From positions 1-10,443 of the forward strand of contig DAOVAK010000049.1 in NCBI GenBank assembly GCA_030671095.1: 10,443 nucleotides of DNA, in the 5' to 3' direction. Under the pieces are notes generated by a model. The model saw only the letters and a program-made list of their open reading frames with translations, did not search any database and was not told the origin of the DNA. This document shows, piece by piece, positions 1 through 7,486 of the stretch. How positions within the stretch are numbered: position 1 is the stretch's first letter; every line of letters starts with the position of its first letter. The DNA is from Deltaproteobacteria bacterium (GTDB lineage Bacteria; Desulfobacterota; DSM-4660; Desulfatiglandales; HGW-15). Made by a program: the position numbers and the translations under genes.

Positions 1-506
1 TGATCCTCCGAGGCTTCCCGTATGTCCTTCATCAGAAAATACTTCAATTGATTTAAGAGGTAAAAAACCAATGGCCCTAACAGGCCCGAACATGCAGCTG
101 ATGCAGCGAAAGCCCAGAGAACTAAGTACGAAATATGAATCTCCAGGGGAAAAATATTCAAGAAAGTGAACAACAAAATTCCTTTTAGTAGAACTGCCAG
201 CGATATGATAATGATCTGACCTCTTACGGAGCGGAGGTCTAAGAAGCGAGATCCAAGATTCATACCCAGAAAAACGGTCAAATAAAGAAGCGTGAAGAGT
301 CCCAGCAGACCCCCCGAGAAAACGTCAACCAGAAGTCCTTGACTGAGCGCAAAGAATCCTGACCCTGTCTCTCCATGGAAGACCAGAAGATAGGTCATGA
401 TTATGATCACAAGATCCACATCAAAGAGACTAAGCTGGACATGGTTGAGCAGATTCCCTTTGATGAGGACAAAAAAAAGGGATGCAAACCAGAGTAGGAG
501 ATACAA
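1..506 (-). CDS. mreD: MreD, rod-shape-determining membrane protein (3' end cut by window edge)
   Basis: MreD is an integral inner-membrane protein of the elongasome. It works with MreC and the MreB filament to direct lateral peptidoglycan synthesis. The reading frame stays open from the TTG at 504-506 to the window edge, about 168 codons. This is close to full family length, so only the last few residues and the stop should be missing. The product is strongly hydrophobic with several membrane segments. The stretch GETGSGFFALSQGLLVDVFS, followed by a second Gly-rich membrane segment, fits the MreD pattern of a small-residue loop before an Asp-containing helix. The gene begins just after the mreC stop and is cotranscribed with it. 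The start is uncertain: TTG at 506 has a weak AAGG upstream, while an in-frame ATT at 537-539 lies four bases after a perfect AAAGGAGG and would add the basic N-terminus SQPTGRKRLV. Family call is firm; the start is not. Confidence 0.85.
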   Translation of the reverse strand, partial: MYLLLWFASLFFVLIKGNLLNHVQLSLFDVDLVIIIMTYLLVFHGETGSGFFALSQGLLVDVFSGGLLGLFTLLYLTVFLGMNLGSRFLDLRSVRGQIIIISLAVLLKGILLFTFLNIFPLEIHISYLVLWAFAASAACSGLLGPLVFYLLNQLKYFLMKDIREASED

Positions 507-508
507 GA

Positions 509-1354
509 CTAACCTTTTTCTTCCTGTTGGCTGACTAATGGGTCCTCCTTTAAAATAACGAGCAGTTCTTCTAATTTTGAAAAATCGACCATAGGCCCCA
601 CTTTGATATCTTTAAACAACTCGCCAGGGATGTTAACCACCTTCAGCACTTCTCCCACAGGGAGCCCTTTTGGATAGACACGTCCCAGTCCTGAGGTAAC
701 CACTTTATCACCCACCACCACATCACTTGTCTTCACCATGTAATCAAGTTCACAGAGCTTTGCGGATAATCCTTTTACAATCCCCTCATCCCTGGAGCGC
801 TGGATAATGCAGTCCACCGCACTATTTTGATCTATGATTAAAAGGACTTTCGAATAGTTGGGAGACACTGAGACCAGCCGGCCCACCACGCCGTCTGCAT
901 TGACCACGGGCATATTGACTTTCAGCCCGGAATTCTTCCCTTTATCAATGATAACCGATTTGAACCATCCGGTAGGATCCCGGCCGAGGACCTGGGCAGC
1001 CAGGACGGGCCAGTTTATTGTTCTCTTGAACTGAAGGAGTTTTTGAAGACGTTCTTGGGTGGCCAGGGTTTCCTGATAGCGGGAATTTTCCATTCGGAGG
1101 GCTTCTATTTTCCTCATTAGCCGGGCGTTTTTGTCGCGCACATTGACGAGATCAAAATACTTCAGCCAGATGCCTTCTATAATATTAATGGTTCCTTTGA
1201 TGAGTTTTTGAAAAGGGGCGGTAACTTCAATAATGATCTGTTCAGCCGGATTCCATGATCCCTTCCCACCCAGATTTGAGGAAAGCAGCAGGAGAGTTAA
1301 GAAGATGAAAATGATCCATACCCAGACTGTTCTGAACCTCTTTAATTTTGGCAA
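509..1354 (-). CDS. mreC: MreC, rod-shape-determining protein
   Basis: MreC is a bitopic inner-membrane protein whose periplasmic part links MreB/MreD to the penicillin-binding proteins of the elongasome. The 281 residues follow the family plan. A short basic N-terminus (PKLKRFR) is followed by one membrane helix at about residues 10-26, then a coiled-coil stretch at about 66-110 with alternating charged and Leu positions. The beta-barrel periplasmic domain runs from about 115 to 270. It contains GRDPTGWFKSVIIDKG (124-139) and SGLGRVYPKGLPVG (221-234), both typical of MreC. The start is TTG: the codon just before it is an in-frame TAA, so no upstream start exists. No strong Shine-Dalgarno lies at normal distance (a GGAG sits 13 bases upstream). 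The gene follows mreB after 29 bases, in one operon. It ends in TAG two bases before the TTG candidate for mreD. Confidence 0.95.
   Translation of the reverse strand: MPKLKRFRTVWVWIIFIFLTLLLLSSNLGGKGSWNPAEQIIIEVTAPFQKLIKGTINIIEGIWLKYFDLVNVRDKNARLMRKIEALRMENSRYQETLATQERLQKLLQFKRTINWPVLAAQVLGRDPTGWFKSVIIDKGKNSGLKVNMPVVNADGVVGRLVSVSPNYSKVLLIIDQNSAVDCIIQRSRDEGIVKGLSAKLCELDYMVKTSDVVVGDKVVTSGLGRVYPKGLPVGEVLKVVNIPGELFKDIKVGPMVDFSKLEELLVILKEDPLVSQQEEKG
544..551 (-). promoter_or_regulatory. Strong Shine-Dalgarno inside the end of mreC, probably for mreD
   Basis: On the minus strand the bases read AAAGGAGG, a near-complete anti-16S match. They lie inside the last codons of mreC (residues Lys-Glu-Asp). 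The only in-frame mreD codon at a plausible distance is ATT at 539-537, four bases downstream. The next candidate, TTG at 506-504, is 37 bases away, too far for this site. The site may therefore drive mreD from a rare ATT start, or may be a chance match in mreC codons. Confidence 0.5.
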
Positions 1355-1383
1355 TTATTCTTATTAGCTCCAACCGTATAGCG

Positions 1384-2430
<1,047 letters not shown>

Positions 2431-2479
2431 TCAAAAACATTGTGGATTTTCATTTACTTAGATAAACTAACTCGTGGAA

Positions 2480-2485
2480 ATTATA
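2480..2485 (-). promoter_or_regulatory. Candidate -10 element for the mreBCD operon
   Basis: The minus strand carries a perfect TATAAT about 62 bases before the mreB ATG. That would give a leader of roughly 50 bases. At 17-base spacing the -35 position reads TTACGT, which matches consensus poorly, so this is either an activator-dependent sigma-70 promoter or a chance match. No extended -10 TG is present. Confidence 0.35.
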
Positions 2486-2517
2486 GGAATTGACATGAGC
2501 AAACGTAATTTATGCGC

Positions 2518-2546
2518 TTGACAAATGTTTAACCATATATTTTACT
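2518..2546 (+). promoter_or_regulatory. Candidate sigma-70 promoter for rpmH-rnpA
   Basis: A perfect -35 TTGACA (2518-2523) is followed after 17 bases by TTTACT (2541-2546), which matches four of six -10 positions. Transcription would start near 2552, leaving about a 40-base leader before the rpmH ATG. A second TTGACA at 2490-2495 has no good -10 at normal spacing. The strong match to TTGACA suits a highly expressed ribosomal protein gene. Confidence 0.5.
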
Positions 2547-2593
2547 TGTAAAGTTTATAGGAAATCAATGCAAAAAGTGATGTTAGTGGAATC

Positions 2594-2728
2594 ATGAAAA
2601 GGACATATCAGCCCAGCAATATAAAAAGGGCCCGCACCCATGGCTTCAGGGCCAGAATGAGCACCAAGGGGGGTGCGAGGGTTTTGAAGCGAAGAAGAGC
2701 CAAAGGCAGAAAACGGTTAACCGTTTAG
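2594..2728 (+). CDS. rpmH: 50S ribosomal protein L34
   Basis: L34 is a small, very basic protein of the large ribosomal subunit. The frame encodes 44 residues, the usual length, beginning [18 protein letters not shown] and containing the family signature [21 protein letters not shown] before ending in KRLTV. The ATG choice is fixed by the conserved N-terminus MKRTYQPS. The upstream AGTGGA is only a modest ribosome site. It is the first gene of the plus-strand cluster, 33 bases before rnpA; this rpmH-rnpA pairing is among the most conserved in bacteria. The last codons and stop form a perfect 16-base palindrome, listed separately. Confidence 0.98.
   Translation: MKRTYQPSNIKRARTHGFRARMSTKGGARVLKRRRAKGRKRLTV
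2711..2726 (+). repeat. Perfect 16-base palindrome at the end of rpmH
   Basis: AAACGGTTAACCGTTT is fully self-complementary and covers the last rpmH codons into the first base of the TAG stop. It has no following T-run, so it is not a standard intrinsic terminator. It could form a hairpin between rpmH and rnpA in the transcript or be a symmetric protein site. Chance is possible, because the Arg-Leu-Thr-Val ending is set by the protein. Confidence 0.6.
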
Positions 2729-2761
2729 GCCAAAAGCATTTGATAAGAATGTATGACTTGA

Positions 2762-3112
2762 ATGGCCCCTTTCACGTTTTCAAAAGACGAAAGGCTATTG
2801 AATCGAAAGGATTTTGTCAATCTAAATCAGTTTGGCAAAAGATATCAAGCGGCCCATTTTACAGTCATTCTTAAACACAACGGGTTGGGCATTACGAGAC
2901 TTGGGGTAACCGCAAGCAAGAAGGTAGGGAATGCGGTAAAGAGAAATAAGGTAAAGCGGCTCATTAGGGAATTCTTTCGATTGCACAAGACCCAATTTCC
3001 CCAAAGTTACGACATCGTCATTGTAGCAAAGAAGGGTGCCTATGGCCTGAATTCTAGGCAGATAAAAGAGGAACTAGGTGAGATTATTTTGGATAAAAAG
3101 CTCCACGCGTAA
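2762..3112 (+). CDS. rnpA: Ribonuclease P protein component
   Basis: RnpA binds the catalytic RNase P RNA and helps it remove the 5' leader from pre-tRNAs. The product is 116 residues, normal for the family, and basic. The N-terminal pattern [13 protein letters not shown] (6-18) and the RNR motif region [20 protein letters not shown] (51-70) are diagnostic, and [11 protein letters not shown] (83-93) matches the following conserved strand. The ATG is directly preceded by an in-frame TGA, so it is the first possible start. No clear Shine-Dalgarno is present, which suggests coupling to rpmH translation or weak initiation. Its 3' end overlaps yidD by 35 bases. Confidence 0.97.
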   Translation: MAPFTFSKDERLLNRKDFVNLNQFGKRYQAAHFTVILKHNGLGITRLGVTASKKVGNAVKRNKVKRLIREFFRLHKTQFPQSYDIVIVAKKGAYGLNSRQIKEELGEIILDKKLHA

Positions 3113-3323
3113 GCTCAGATATTTACCCATTAGCCTAATTGATTTATACCGAAAAGTAATTTCTCCCTTTACATTTCCTTCCTGCCGTTTTTATCCCTCG
3201 TGCTCAGCGTATGCCCGCCTTGCCTTTGAAAAATATGGCATATGGAAGGGAGGGGCCAAGTCCTTGATGCGACTCTGCAAGTGCCACCCCTTTCATCCTG
3301 GAGGCTACGACCCTGTTGAATAA
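3078..3323 (+). CDS. yidD: YidD, membrane protein insertion efficiency factor
   Basis: YidD is a small inner-membrane-associated protein that assists YidC-dependent insertion of membrane proteins. The 81 residues carry the family core: [11 protein letters not shown] (20-30), [11 protein letters not shown] (36-46) with paired cysteines, and a C-terminal [17 protein letters not shown] (64-80). I chose the GTG start at 3078 because GAGGA lies at good spacing before it. The start lies inside rnpA, giving the 35-base overlap common in this cluster and probable translational coupling. A six-base inverted repeat (GTTGAA/TTCAAC, 3315-3320 and 3324-3329) surrounds the stop codon, but no T-run follows. 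The usual next gene, yidC, is unusually far away (241 bases). Confidence 0.95.
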   Translation: MRLFWIKSSTRKLRYLPISLIDLYRKVISPFTFPSCRFYPSCSAYARLAFEKYGIWKGGAKSLMRLCKCHPFHPGGYDPVE

Positions 3324-3564
3324 TTCAACGTCTCGTAATTCCCATAATCCAATGAAACGACGGGCCTGCTAATAACGTCCGATTTATGTGGCCCGCATGC
3401 CTGACCGCCATCTGGCAGACGGGGAATGATGGAATATTGGAATCATGGCCTCCGGCTCGTAAAGCCTACCCTCCGGCCTGTAAGCCCTACGGGCTGGAAG
3501 CGGCCTCGGAGAGAATATTGGGTATGAAACAGGAAAAGATCAATTATCTCATACGGGTTTTTGA
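3324..3564 (+). repeat. Repeat- and hairpin-rich intergenic insert between yidD and yidC
   Basis: This gap holds no credible gene but several structured pieces. CGGGCC (3361-3366) pairs with GGCCCG (3390-3395). GCCATCTGGC (3407-3416) is a tight hairpin. Two head-to-tail 21-base units (3449-3469 and 3470-3490) agree at 17 of 21 positions, each starting CCTCCGGC and ending CCTAC or CCCTAC. AGCCC-TAC-GGGCT (3483-3495) is another hairpin. ATTGGATTATGG, read on the minus strand near 3338-3351, resembles ATTGGAATCATGG on the plus strand at 3437-3449, so the block is loosely bounded by inverted copies. This resembles a dispersed extragenic palindromic or miniature inverted-repeat element, but single-window data cannot prove it. 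No sigma-70 promoter for yidC stands out. Confidence 0.5.
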
Positions 3565-5226
3565 ATGGAAAAAAGAGTCGTTATAGCATTTGTTTTGTCA
3601 ATCTTAGTCCTGCTGGCTTGGTCACTCCTATTCACGCCAAAAGCGCCAGAGGCTCCGCCGAAAGAAGAGGTGACCCGAGTGGAAAAGGAAAGGGCGGTCC
3701 CTCAATCAGTGGAACCCCCCATCGCCAAACCACCAACCCTTCCAAAGGAGGGCGCGAAAGTCCTTCCCACTGTAAAGGAGAAGGAGATCGTAGTGGAGAC
3801 CCCTCTCTATAGGGCGATTCTTACCAACACGGGGCCTGCCATAAAAAGTTTTAGATTGAAAAAATACCGCGAGACGCCGGAACTCAATTCTCCCATGATT
3901 GACCTGGTCCATCTGGGGAAGAGTGGGGAAGACTTCTTAAAGATCGACTTCAATCATCAGTCAAACCCTGAATCCCACAAGGCCATTTACCATGTGGATG
4001 CTGAGTCCATATCCCTCTACCCGGACTCTTACCCTCAAGATCTGACCTTCAAGGCTGTGAGACCTGACGGGGTTTCAGTAAATCAAACCTTTCGTTTCTA
4101 TCCTGACAAATACCAGATTGACCTGCTCGTAAGCCTACGAAATCAGTCTGAGAACCAGATTCAGGGGAATCTCAGGGCCCATTTAAAGAACATTCCAACC
4201 AAGGATCGTGGCCGTCTTTCATTTGTTGGGGTGGCCCTTCTCTTAAATGGCAAGCTCAAAGAATTGGAGCCCAATGACAAAGAGATCAAAGAGGAAAAAA
4301 ACATCTTTGGCCAGATCGGCTGGGTCGCTTATGAGGACGAGTATTTCATGAGCGCGATCGTTCCGGATGAGCAAGAGGAAGGAAGCTTTAAAGGAGGTCT
4401 TCTCCCATCAGGTGTGCTTAAAGCCATCTATATGACGCCCCCCATTTCTCTGGGCTCTCAAGAGCAAGCCTCCTCCCGCTTCACCCTCTACTTGGGCCCC
4501 AGGGAACTGAGCGTTTTGAAGCAGCTGGGCAAGCAGCTGGATTTGGCCATTAATTTTGGGTTCTTTGATATTATCGCCAGACCCATGCTTTTCGCTTTGC
4601 GCTTCTTCAACGAATACGTGAAAAACTATGGCCTCTCCATCATTATTATCACCATTCTGATCAAGATTCTATTTTGGCCCCTGACACACAAGAGCTACAA
4701 GTCCATGAAGGAGATGCAAAAACTTCAGCCATTGATGAAGAAAATAAGGGAAAAATATAAACATGATAAGCAGCAGATGAACAAGGAAGTGATGGCGCTT
4801 TATAAGACCTATAAAGTGAATCCTATGGGGGGATGTTTGCCTATGGTCATCCAGATCCCTGTCTTTATTGCCCTGTACAATCTCTTTGGCAAGTCCATCG
4901 AACTGAGACATGCCCCCTTCATGCTCTGGATAAACGATCTGTCTGCGCCTGATCGTCTCTTCAGTTTCCCTTTCGAGGTACCCTTAATGTCTCCCCCCTA
5001 CGGGATTCCGGTGCTGACATTGCTCATGGGCGCAACCATGTTTATCACGCAAAAAATGACCCCCATGACCATGGGGGATCCGACCCAGGCCAAGGTCATG
5101 CAGTTCTTGCCCCTTTTCTTCACTTTTATCTTCATAAACTTTCCCTCTGGCCTGGTGCTTTATTGGCTCGTGAATAATATTCTACAGATAGGCCAGCAAT
5201 ATGGTATCAAGAAAAGCTCGGCTTAA
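3565..5226 (+). CDS. yidC: YidC, membrane protein insertase (Oxa1 family)
   Basis: YidC inserts and folds inner-membrane proteins, alone or with SecYEG. The 553 residues have the Gram-negative layout. A first membrane helix (about 4-24) follows the start MEKRVV, then a charged Pro-rich linker (about 27-70), a large periplasmic P1 domain (about 70-335), and the five-helix insertase core (about 345-550). Core landmarks are NYGLSIIIITILIK (354-367), NPMGGCLPMVIQIPVFIALY (419-438), FITQKMTPMTMGDPTQAK and FPSGLVLYWLVNN. The groove position that is Arg366 in E. coli appears to be Lys367 here, a conservative change. The ATG directly follows an in-frame TGA and has no clear Shine-Dalgarno. The large P1 domain supports a diderm host. 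It is followed 17 bases later by jag. Confidence 0.98.
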   Translation: MEKRVVIAFVLSILVLLAWSLLFTPKAPEAPPKEEVTRVEKERAVPQSVEPPIAKPPTLPKEGAKVLPTVKEKEIVVETPLYRAILTNTGPAIKSFRLKKYRETPELNSPMIDLVHLGKSGEDFLKIDFNHQSNPESHKAIYHVDAESISLYPDSYPQDLTFKAVRPDGVSVNQTFRFYPDKYQIDLLVSLRNQSENQIQGNLRAHLKNIPTKDRGRLSFVGVALLLNGKLKELEPNDKEIKEEKNIFGQIGWVAYEDEYFMSAIVPDEQEEGSFKGGLLPSGVLKAIYMTPPISLGSQEQASSRFTLYLGPRELSVLKQLGKQLDLAINFGFFDIIARPMLFALRFFNEYVKNYGLSIIIITILIKILFWPLTHKSYKSMKEMQKLQPLMKKIREKYKHDKQQMNKEVMALYKTYKVNPMGGCLPMVIQIPVFIALYNLFGKSIELRHAPFMLWINDLSAPDRLFSFPFEVPLMSPPYGIPVLTLLMGATMFITQKMTPMTMGDPTQAKVMQFLPLFFTFIFINFPSGLVLYWLVNNILQIGQQYGIKKSSA

Positions 5227-5243
5227 ATATTCGGAGGATAGTC

Positions 5244-5981
5244 ATGGAAACCTATGAATTTGAAGGAAAAACCACAGAAGAAGCCATTGAGAATGCTTCT
5301 CGCGAACTCGATCTCCCCGTAGAGGAACTGCGAATAGATATCATTGAACCAGGCTCCGCAGGTATCTTTGGACTCGTTGGGAGTAAAAAGGCCAAGATCA
5401 AAGTCACCGTCAAGAAGGATGTGGCTGCGGAAGTAAGTCCGGGCGTAAGTACAGAGGTAGGCACTGAAGTAAGTCCGGTCGCAGACACGGAAGCAAGTGC
5501 GGAAGTGAGTCCAGACGTGGGCGCAGATGACGAAATCGGGTTGGCCCTAGCAAAAGAGACTCTAGAAAATATCCTTGCCCTCATCCCTGTTGAGACGAGC
5601 GTTATTGCGGACCAAGTTGATGGCAATATTGCCTTGAATATCGAAGGCGACAAATCAGGTCTTTTGATCGGACGAAAGGGAAAGACCCTGGATGCCTTGC
5701 AGTTTATAGTGAATAGGATTGTGAACAAAACACTGGACAGAAGGACCAGGGTTGTTGTCGACTCGGAAAATTACCGCCAGAGGCGAAGAGACTCCTTGAC
5801 GCAAATGGCCCTCAGGATGGGGGATAAAGCCAAAAGGATCGGAAAGCCCGTGACCACCAATCCCTTGAATCCCGGAGAAAGACGGATCATTCACCTTGCA
5901 CTCAAGGAGGATGGTAGCCTCAATACGAAGAGCAAGGGCGAGGGTCTTCTAAAGAAGGTTGTTATTTTTCCCAAGCCGTAA
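5244..5981 (+). CDS. jag: Jag/KhpB/EloR-type RNA-binding protein
   Basis: Jag (KhpB, EloR) is a cytoplasmic single-stranded RNA-binding protein. In streptococci it controls cell elongation and division; its role in diderms is less clear. The 245 residues contain three parts in order. The Jag-N domain (about 1-58) includes EPGSAGIFGLVGSKKAKI (35-52). An acidic, Ser/Val/Pro-rich linker (about 59-97) follows. Then come a KH-II domain (about 105-175) with GRKGKTLDALQ (143-153) and an R3H domain (about 176-243), where R213-x3-H217 is the signature. The ATG has an excellent GGAGG at six-base spacing. The gene follows yidC closely, as in most bacteria. The linker contains a degenerate 12-residue repeat. 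Co-location with mreBCD is interesting because Jag proteins have been tied to cell elongation, but a functional link is only inferred here. Confidence 0.93.
   Translation: METYEFEGKTTEEAIENASRELDLPVEELRIDIIEPGSAGIFGLVGSKKAKIKVTVKKDVAAEVSPGVSTEVGTEVSPVADTEASAEVSPDVGADDEIGLALAKETLENILALIPVETSVIADQVDGNIALNIEGDKSGLLIGRKGKTLDALQFIVNRIVNKTLDRRTRVVVDSENYRQRRRDSLTQMALRMGDKAKRIGKPVTTNPLNPGERRIIHLALKEDGSLNTKSKGEGLLKKVVIFPKP
5430..5514 (+). repeat. 36-base in-frame repeat in the Jag linker
   Basis: The motif GAAGTAAGTCCGG occurs at 5430-5442 and identically at 5466-5478, with a diverged copy GAAGTGAGTCCAG at 5502-5514, so the period is exactly 36 bases. A half-unit relative, GAAGCAAGTGCGG, sits at 5490-5502. 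In protein terms the unit is 12 residues starting Glu-Val-Ser-Pro at residues 63, 75 and 87. It lengthens the flexible acidic linker between Jag-N and KH and could vary in copy number between strains. Confidence 0.75.
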
Positions 5982-6067
5982 GTGAGCTAAAGTTGACCGA
6001 ACTTCTCGACCAACAGGTCGGGGCCTAAGCCTCCAACTTTAGGCACTCTAGTCACTTTAGTTCACTC
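5981..6067 (+). repeat. Inverted repeat with two competing 3' arms between jag and mnmE
   Basis: The left arm AGTGAGCTAAAGTTGA (5981-5996) starts at the last base of the jag stop. Two right arms follow. CAACTTTAG (6034-6042) pairs perfectly with CTAAAGTTG (5987-5995). TCACTTTAGTTCACTC (6052-6067) pairs with most of the whole left arm, with one mismatch and a small bulge. An inner hairpin CGACC-AACA-GGTCG lies at 6007-6020. The two folds exclude each other, and the second right arm ends seven bases before the mnmE ATG. This could be a leader with alternative structures, a dispersed palindromic element, or a transcript-end structure for jag; there is no T-run for a standard terminator. Confidence 0.6.
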
Positions 6068-6074
6068 TTGTTTT

Positions 6075-7466
6075 ATGACGAATGACCAAGACAAAGATAC
6101 CATCGCTGCCGTAGCCACACCCATTGGCCAGGCAGGGATTGGCATCGTCCGCCTATCTGGCCCGCGCGCCGGAGAAATCGCTGAGAAGATATTCAGACCT
6201 AAGAGGCCCACCAAACGCCTTCAAAGCCACCGCTTGTATCTGGGGTATCTCATCGATCCCTCTTCTGGGCAAATGATTGATGAGGTTCTTCTCTCCTTTA
6301 TGAAAGCCCCCCATTCCTACACCCGAGAAGATGTGGCCGAAATAAACTCCCACAGCGGTTATCTCCTTCTTTCCACTATTCTGCAGATTGTCCTCAGTGA
6401 AGGTGCTCGACTTGCCAAACCAGGAGAATTCACGTTCAGGGCCTTTATCAATGGTCGGATAGACCTGACCCAGGCCGAAGCCATCGTGGATCTTATCAAC
6501 TCGAAATCGGAGAGAGGCCTACAACTAGCCTCCGAGCAAATCAGGGGGGAATTTAGGGCAGAAATTGAAGGCCTGCGGAAGAAAGTGGTGGAAATCCTGG
6601 CTCATACGGAAGTGGCCATTGATTTCCCTGAAGAGGAGTACGGAGACATATCCCGAGAAGAGGTGGCCCAGTGGATAAAGAGGGACCTTGTCGCGCCCAT
6701 TGAGGATATCATGGCTGCCCACGCGCAAAGGAAGATATGGATGGATGGTATAAACACCGTCATCGTGGGGCGTGTAAATGCGGGAAAATCAAGCCTTTTA
6801 AACCGGCTTCTCAACGAACCCCGTGCCATAGTCACACCGATACCAGGGACAACAAGAGATATTATCGAATCCACAATTAATATCGAGGGAATACCCATCC
6901 GGTTAATGGATACAGCGGGATTCAGGAAAGTTAAGGGAGAAGTGGAAAAGATTGGCATCCATTTAACAAAGGAAAAACTGGCCAGTGCCGATCTCTCCCT
7001 GATCGTCATAGACCAGAGCCGTCCCTTAAATCAGGATGACCTGAATATCATCGCCAAAGCTAAAAAAAACAAGAGTCTAATCCTGTTCAACAAGGTTGAT
7101 CTTGCATCAAAGATCAGTGAGGAAGAATTGGATGGTGTCTTAGACGGTTTGCGGGTGGTAAAAATATCTGCTCTGACAGGAGAGGGAATTGATGGGCTGC
7201 GCAAGGCGATTCGTGATCATGTTATAACGGCTGATGTGGATTCAACTTCTTCTCATCTGGCGCCAAATCTGAGACACAGGACAGCCCTCATGGATGCTTT
7301 CAAGTATTTCAGCACTGCCTCTGGCAATATGAGAGAGGGTCTGCCACTGGAAGTTATTGCCCTAGATCTTAACAGTGGCTTGGAGGCCCTTGGCGAGATC
7401 ATAGGCGAAACCACCAATGACGAGATCATTGAGAAGATATTCAGTGAATTCTGTCTCGGCAAATAA
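6075..7466 (+). CDS. mnmE: MnmE (TrmE), tRNA U34 modification GTPase
   Basis: MnmE is a GTPase that, with MnmG, adds carboxymethylaminomethyl or aminomethyl groups to U34 of certain tRNAs. The 463 residues match the family. The N-terminal formyl-THF-binding dimerisation domain (about 1-120) begins DTIAAVATPIGQAGIGIVRL. A helical domain surrounds the G domain, which carries G1 GRVNAGKS (232-239), G2 TTRD, G3 DTAG (279-282) and G4 NKVD (339-342). The protein ends in CLGK (460-463), the conserved C-terminal Cys motif needed for modification. The ATG at 6075 has no Shine-Dalgarno; the bases before it are T-rich. The gene is 93 bases after jag and probably the last of the cluster. It converges on thiC with only 20 bases between stops and no evident terminator. 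Confidence 0.98.
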   Translation: MTNDQDKDTIAAVATPIGQAGIGIVRLSGPRAGEIAEKIFRPKRPTKRLQSHRLYLGYLIDPSSGQMIDEVLLSFMKAPHSYTREDVAEINSHSGYLLLSTILQIVLSEGARLAKPGEFTFRAFINGRIDLTQAEAIVDLINSKSERGLQLASEQIRGEFRAEIEGLRKKVVEILAHTEVAIDFPEEEYGDISREEVAQWIKRDLVAPIEDIMAAHAQRKIWMDGINTVIVGRVNAGKSSLLNRLLNEPRAIVTPIPGTTRDIIESTINIEGIPIRLMDTAGFRKVKGEVEKIGIHLTKEKLASADLSLIVIDQSRPLNQDDLNIIAKAKKNKSLILFNKVDLASKISEEELDGVLDGLRVVKISALTGEGIDGLRKAIRDHVITADVDSTSSHLAPNLRHRTALMDAFKYFSTASGNMREGLPLEVIALDLNSGLEALGEIIGETTNDEIIEKIFSEFCLGK

Positions 7467-7486
7467 GAGAGTGTGTGCTGGGAGGG

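Noticed and set aside
3315..3329. Intrinsic terminator after yidD
   Set aside because: The GTTGAA/TTCAAC stem is AT-rich and is not followed by a T-run.
3386..3586. 66-codon open frame between yidD and yidC
   Set aside because: It is built mainly from the tandem and inverted repeats, has a Trp/Pro/Ala-rich non-protein-like product and no ribosome site. Only its last 20 codons are kept as a possible upstream ORF.
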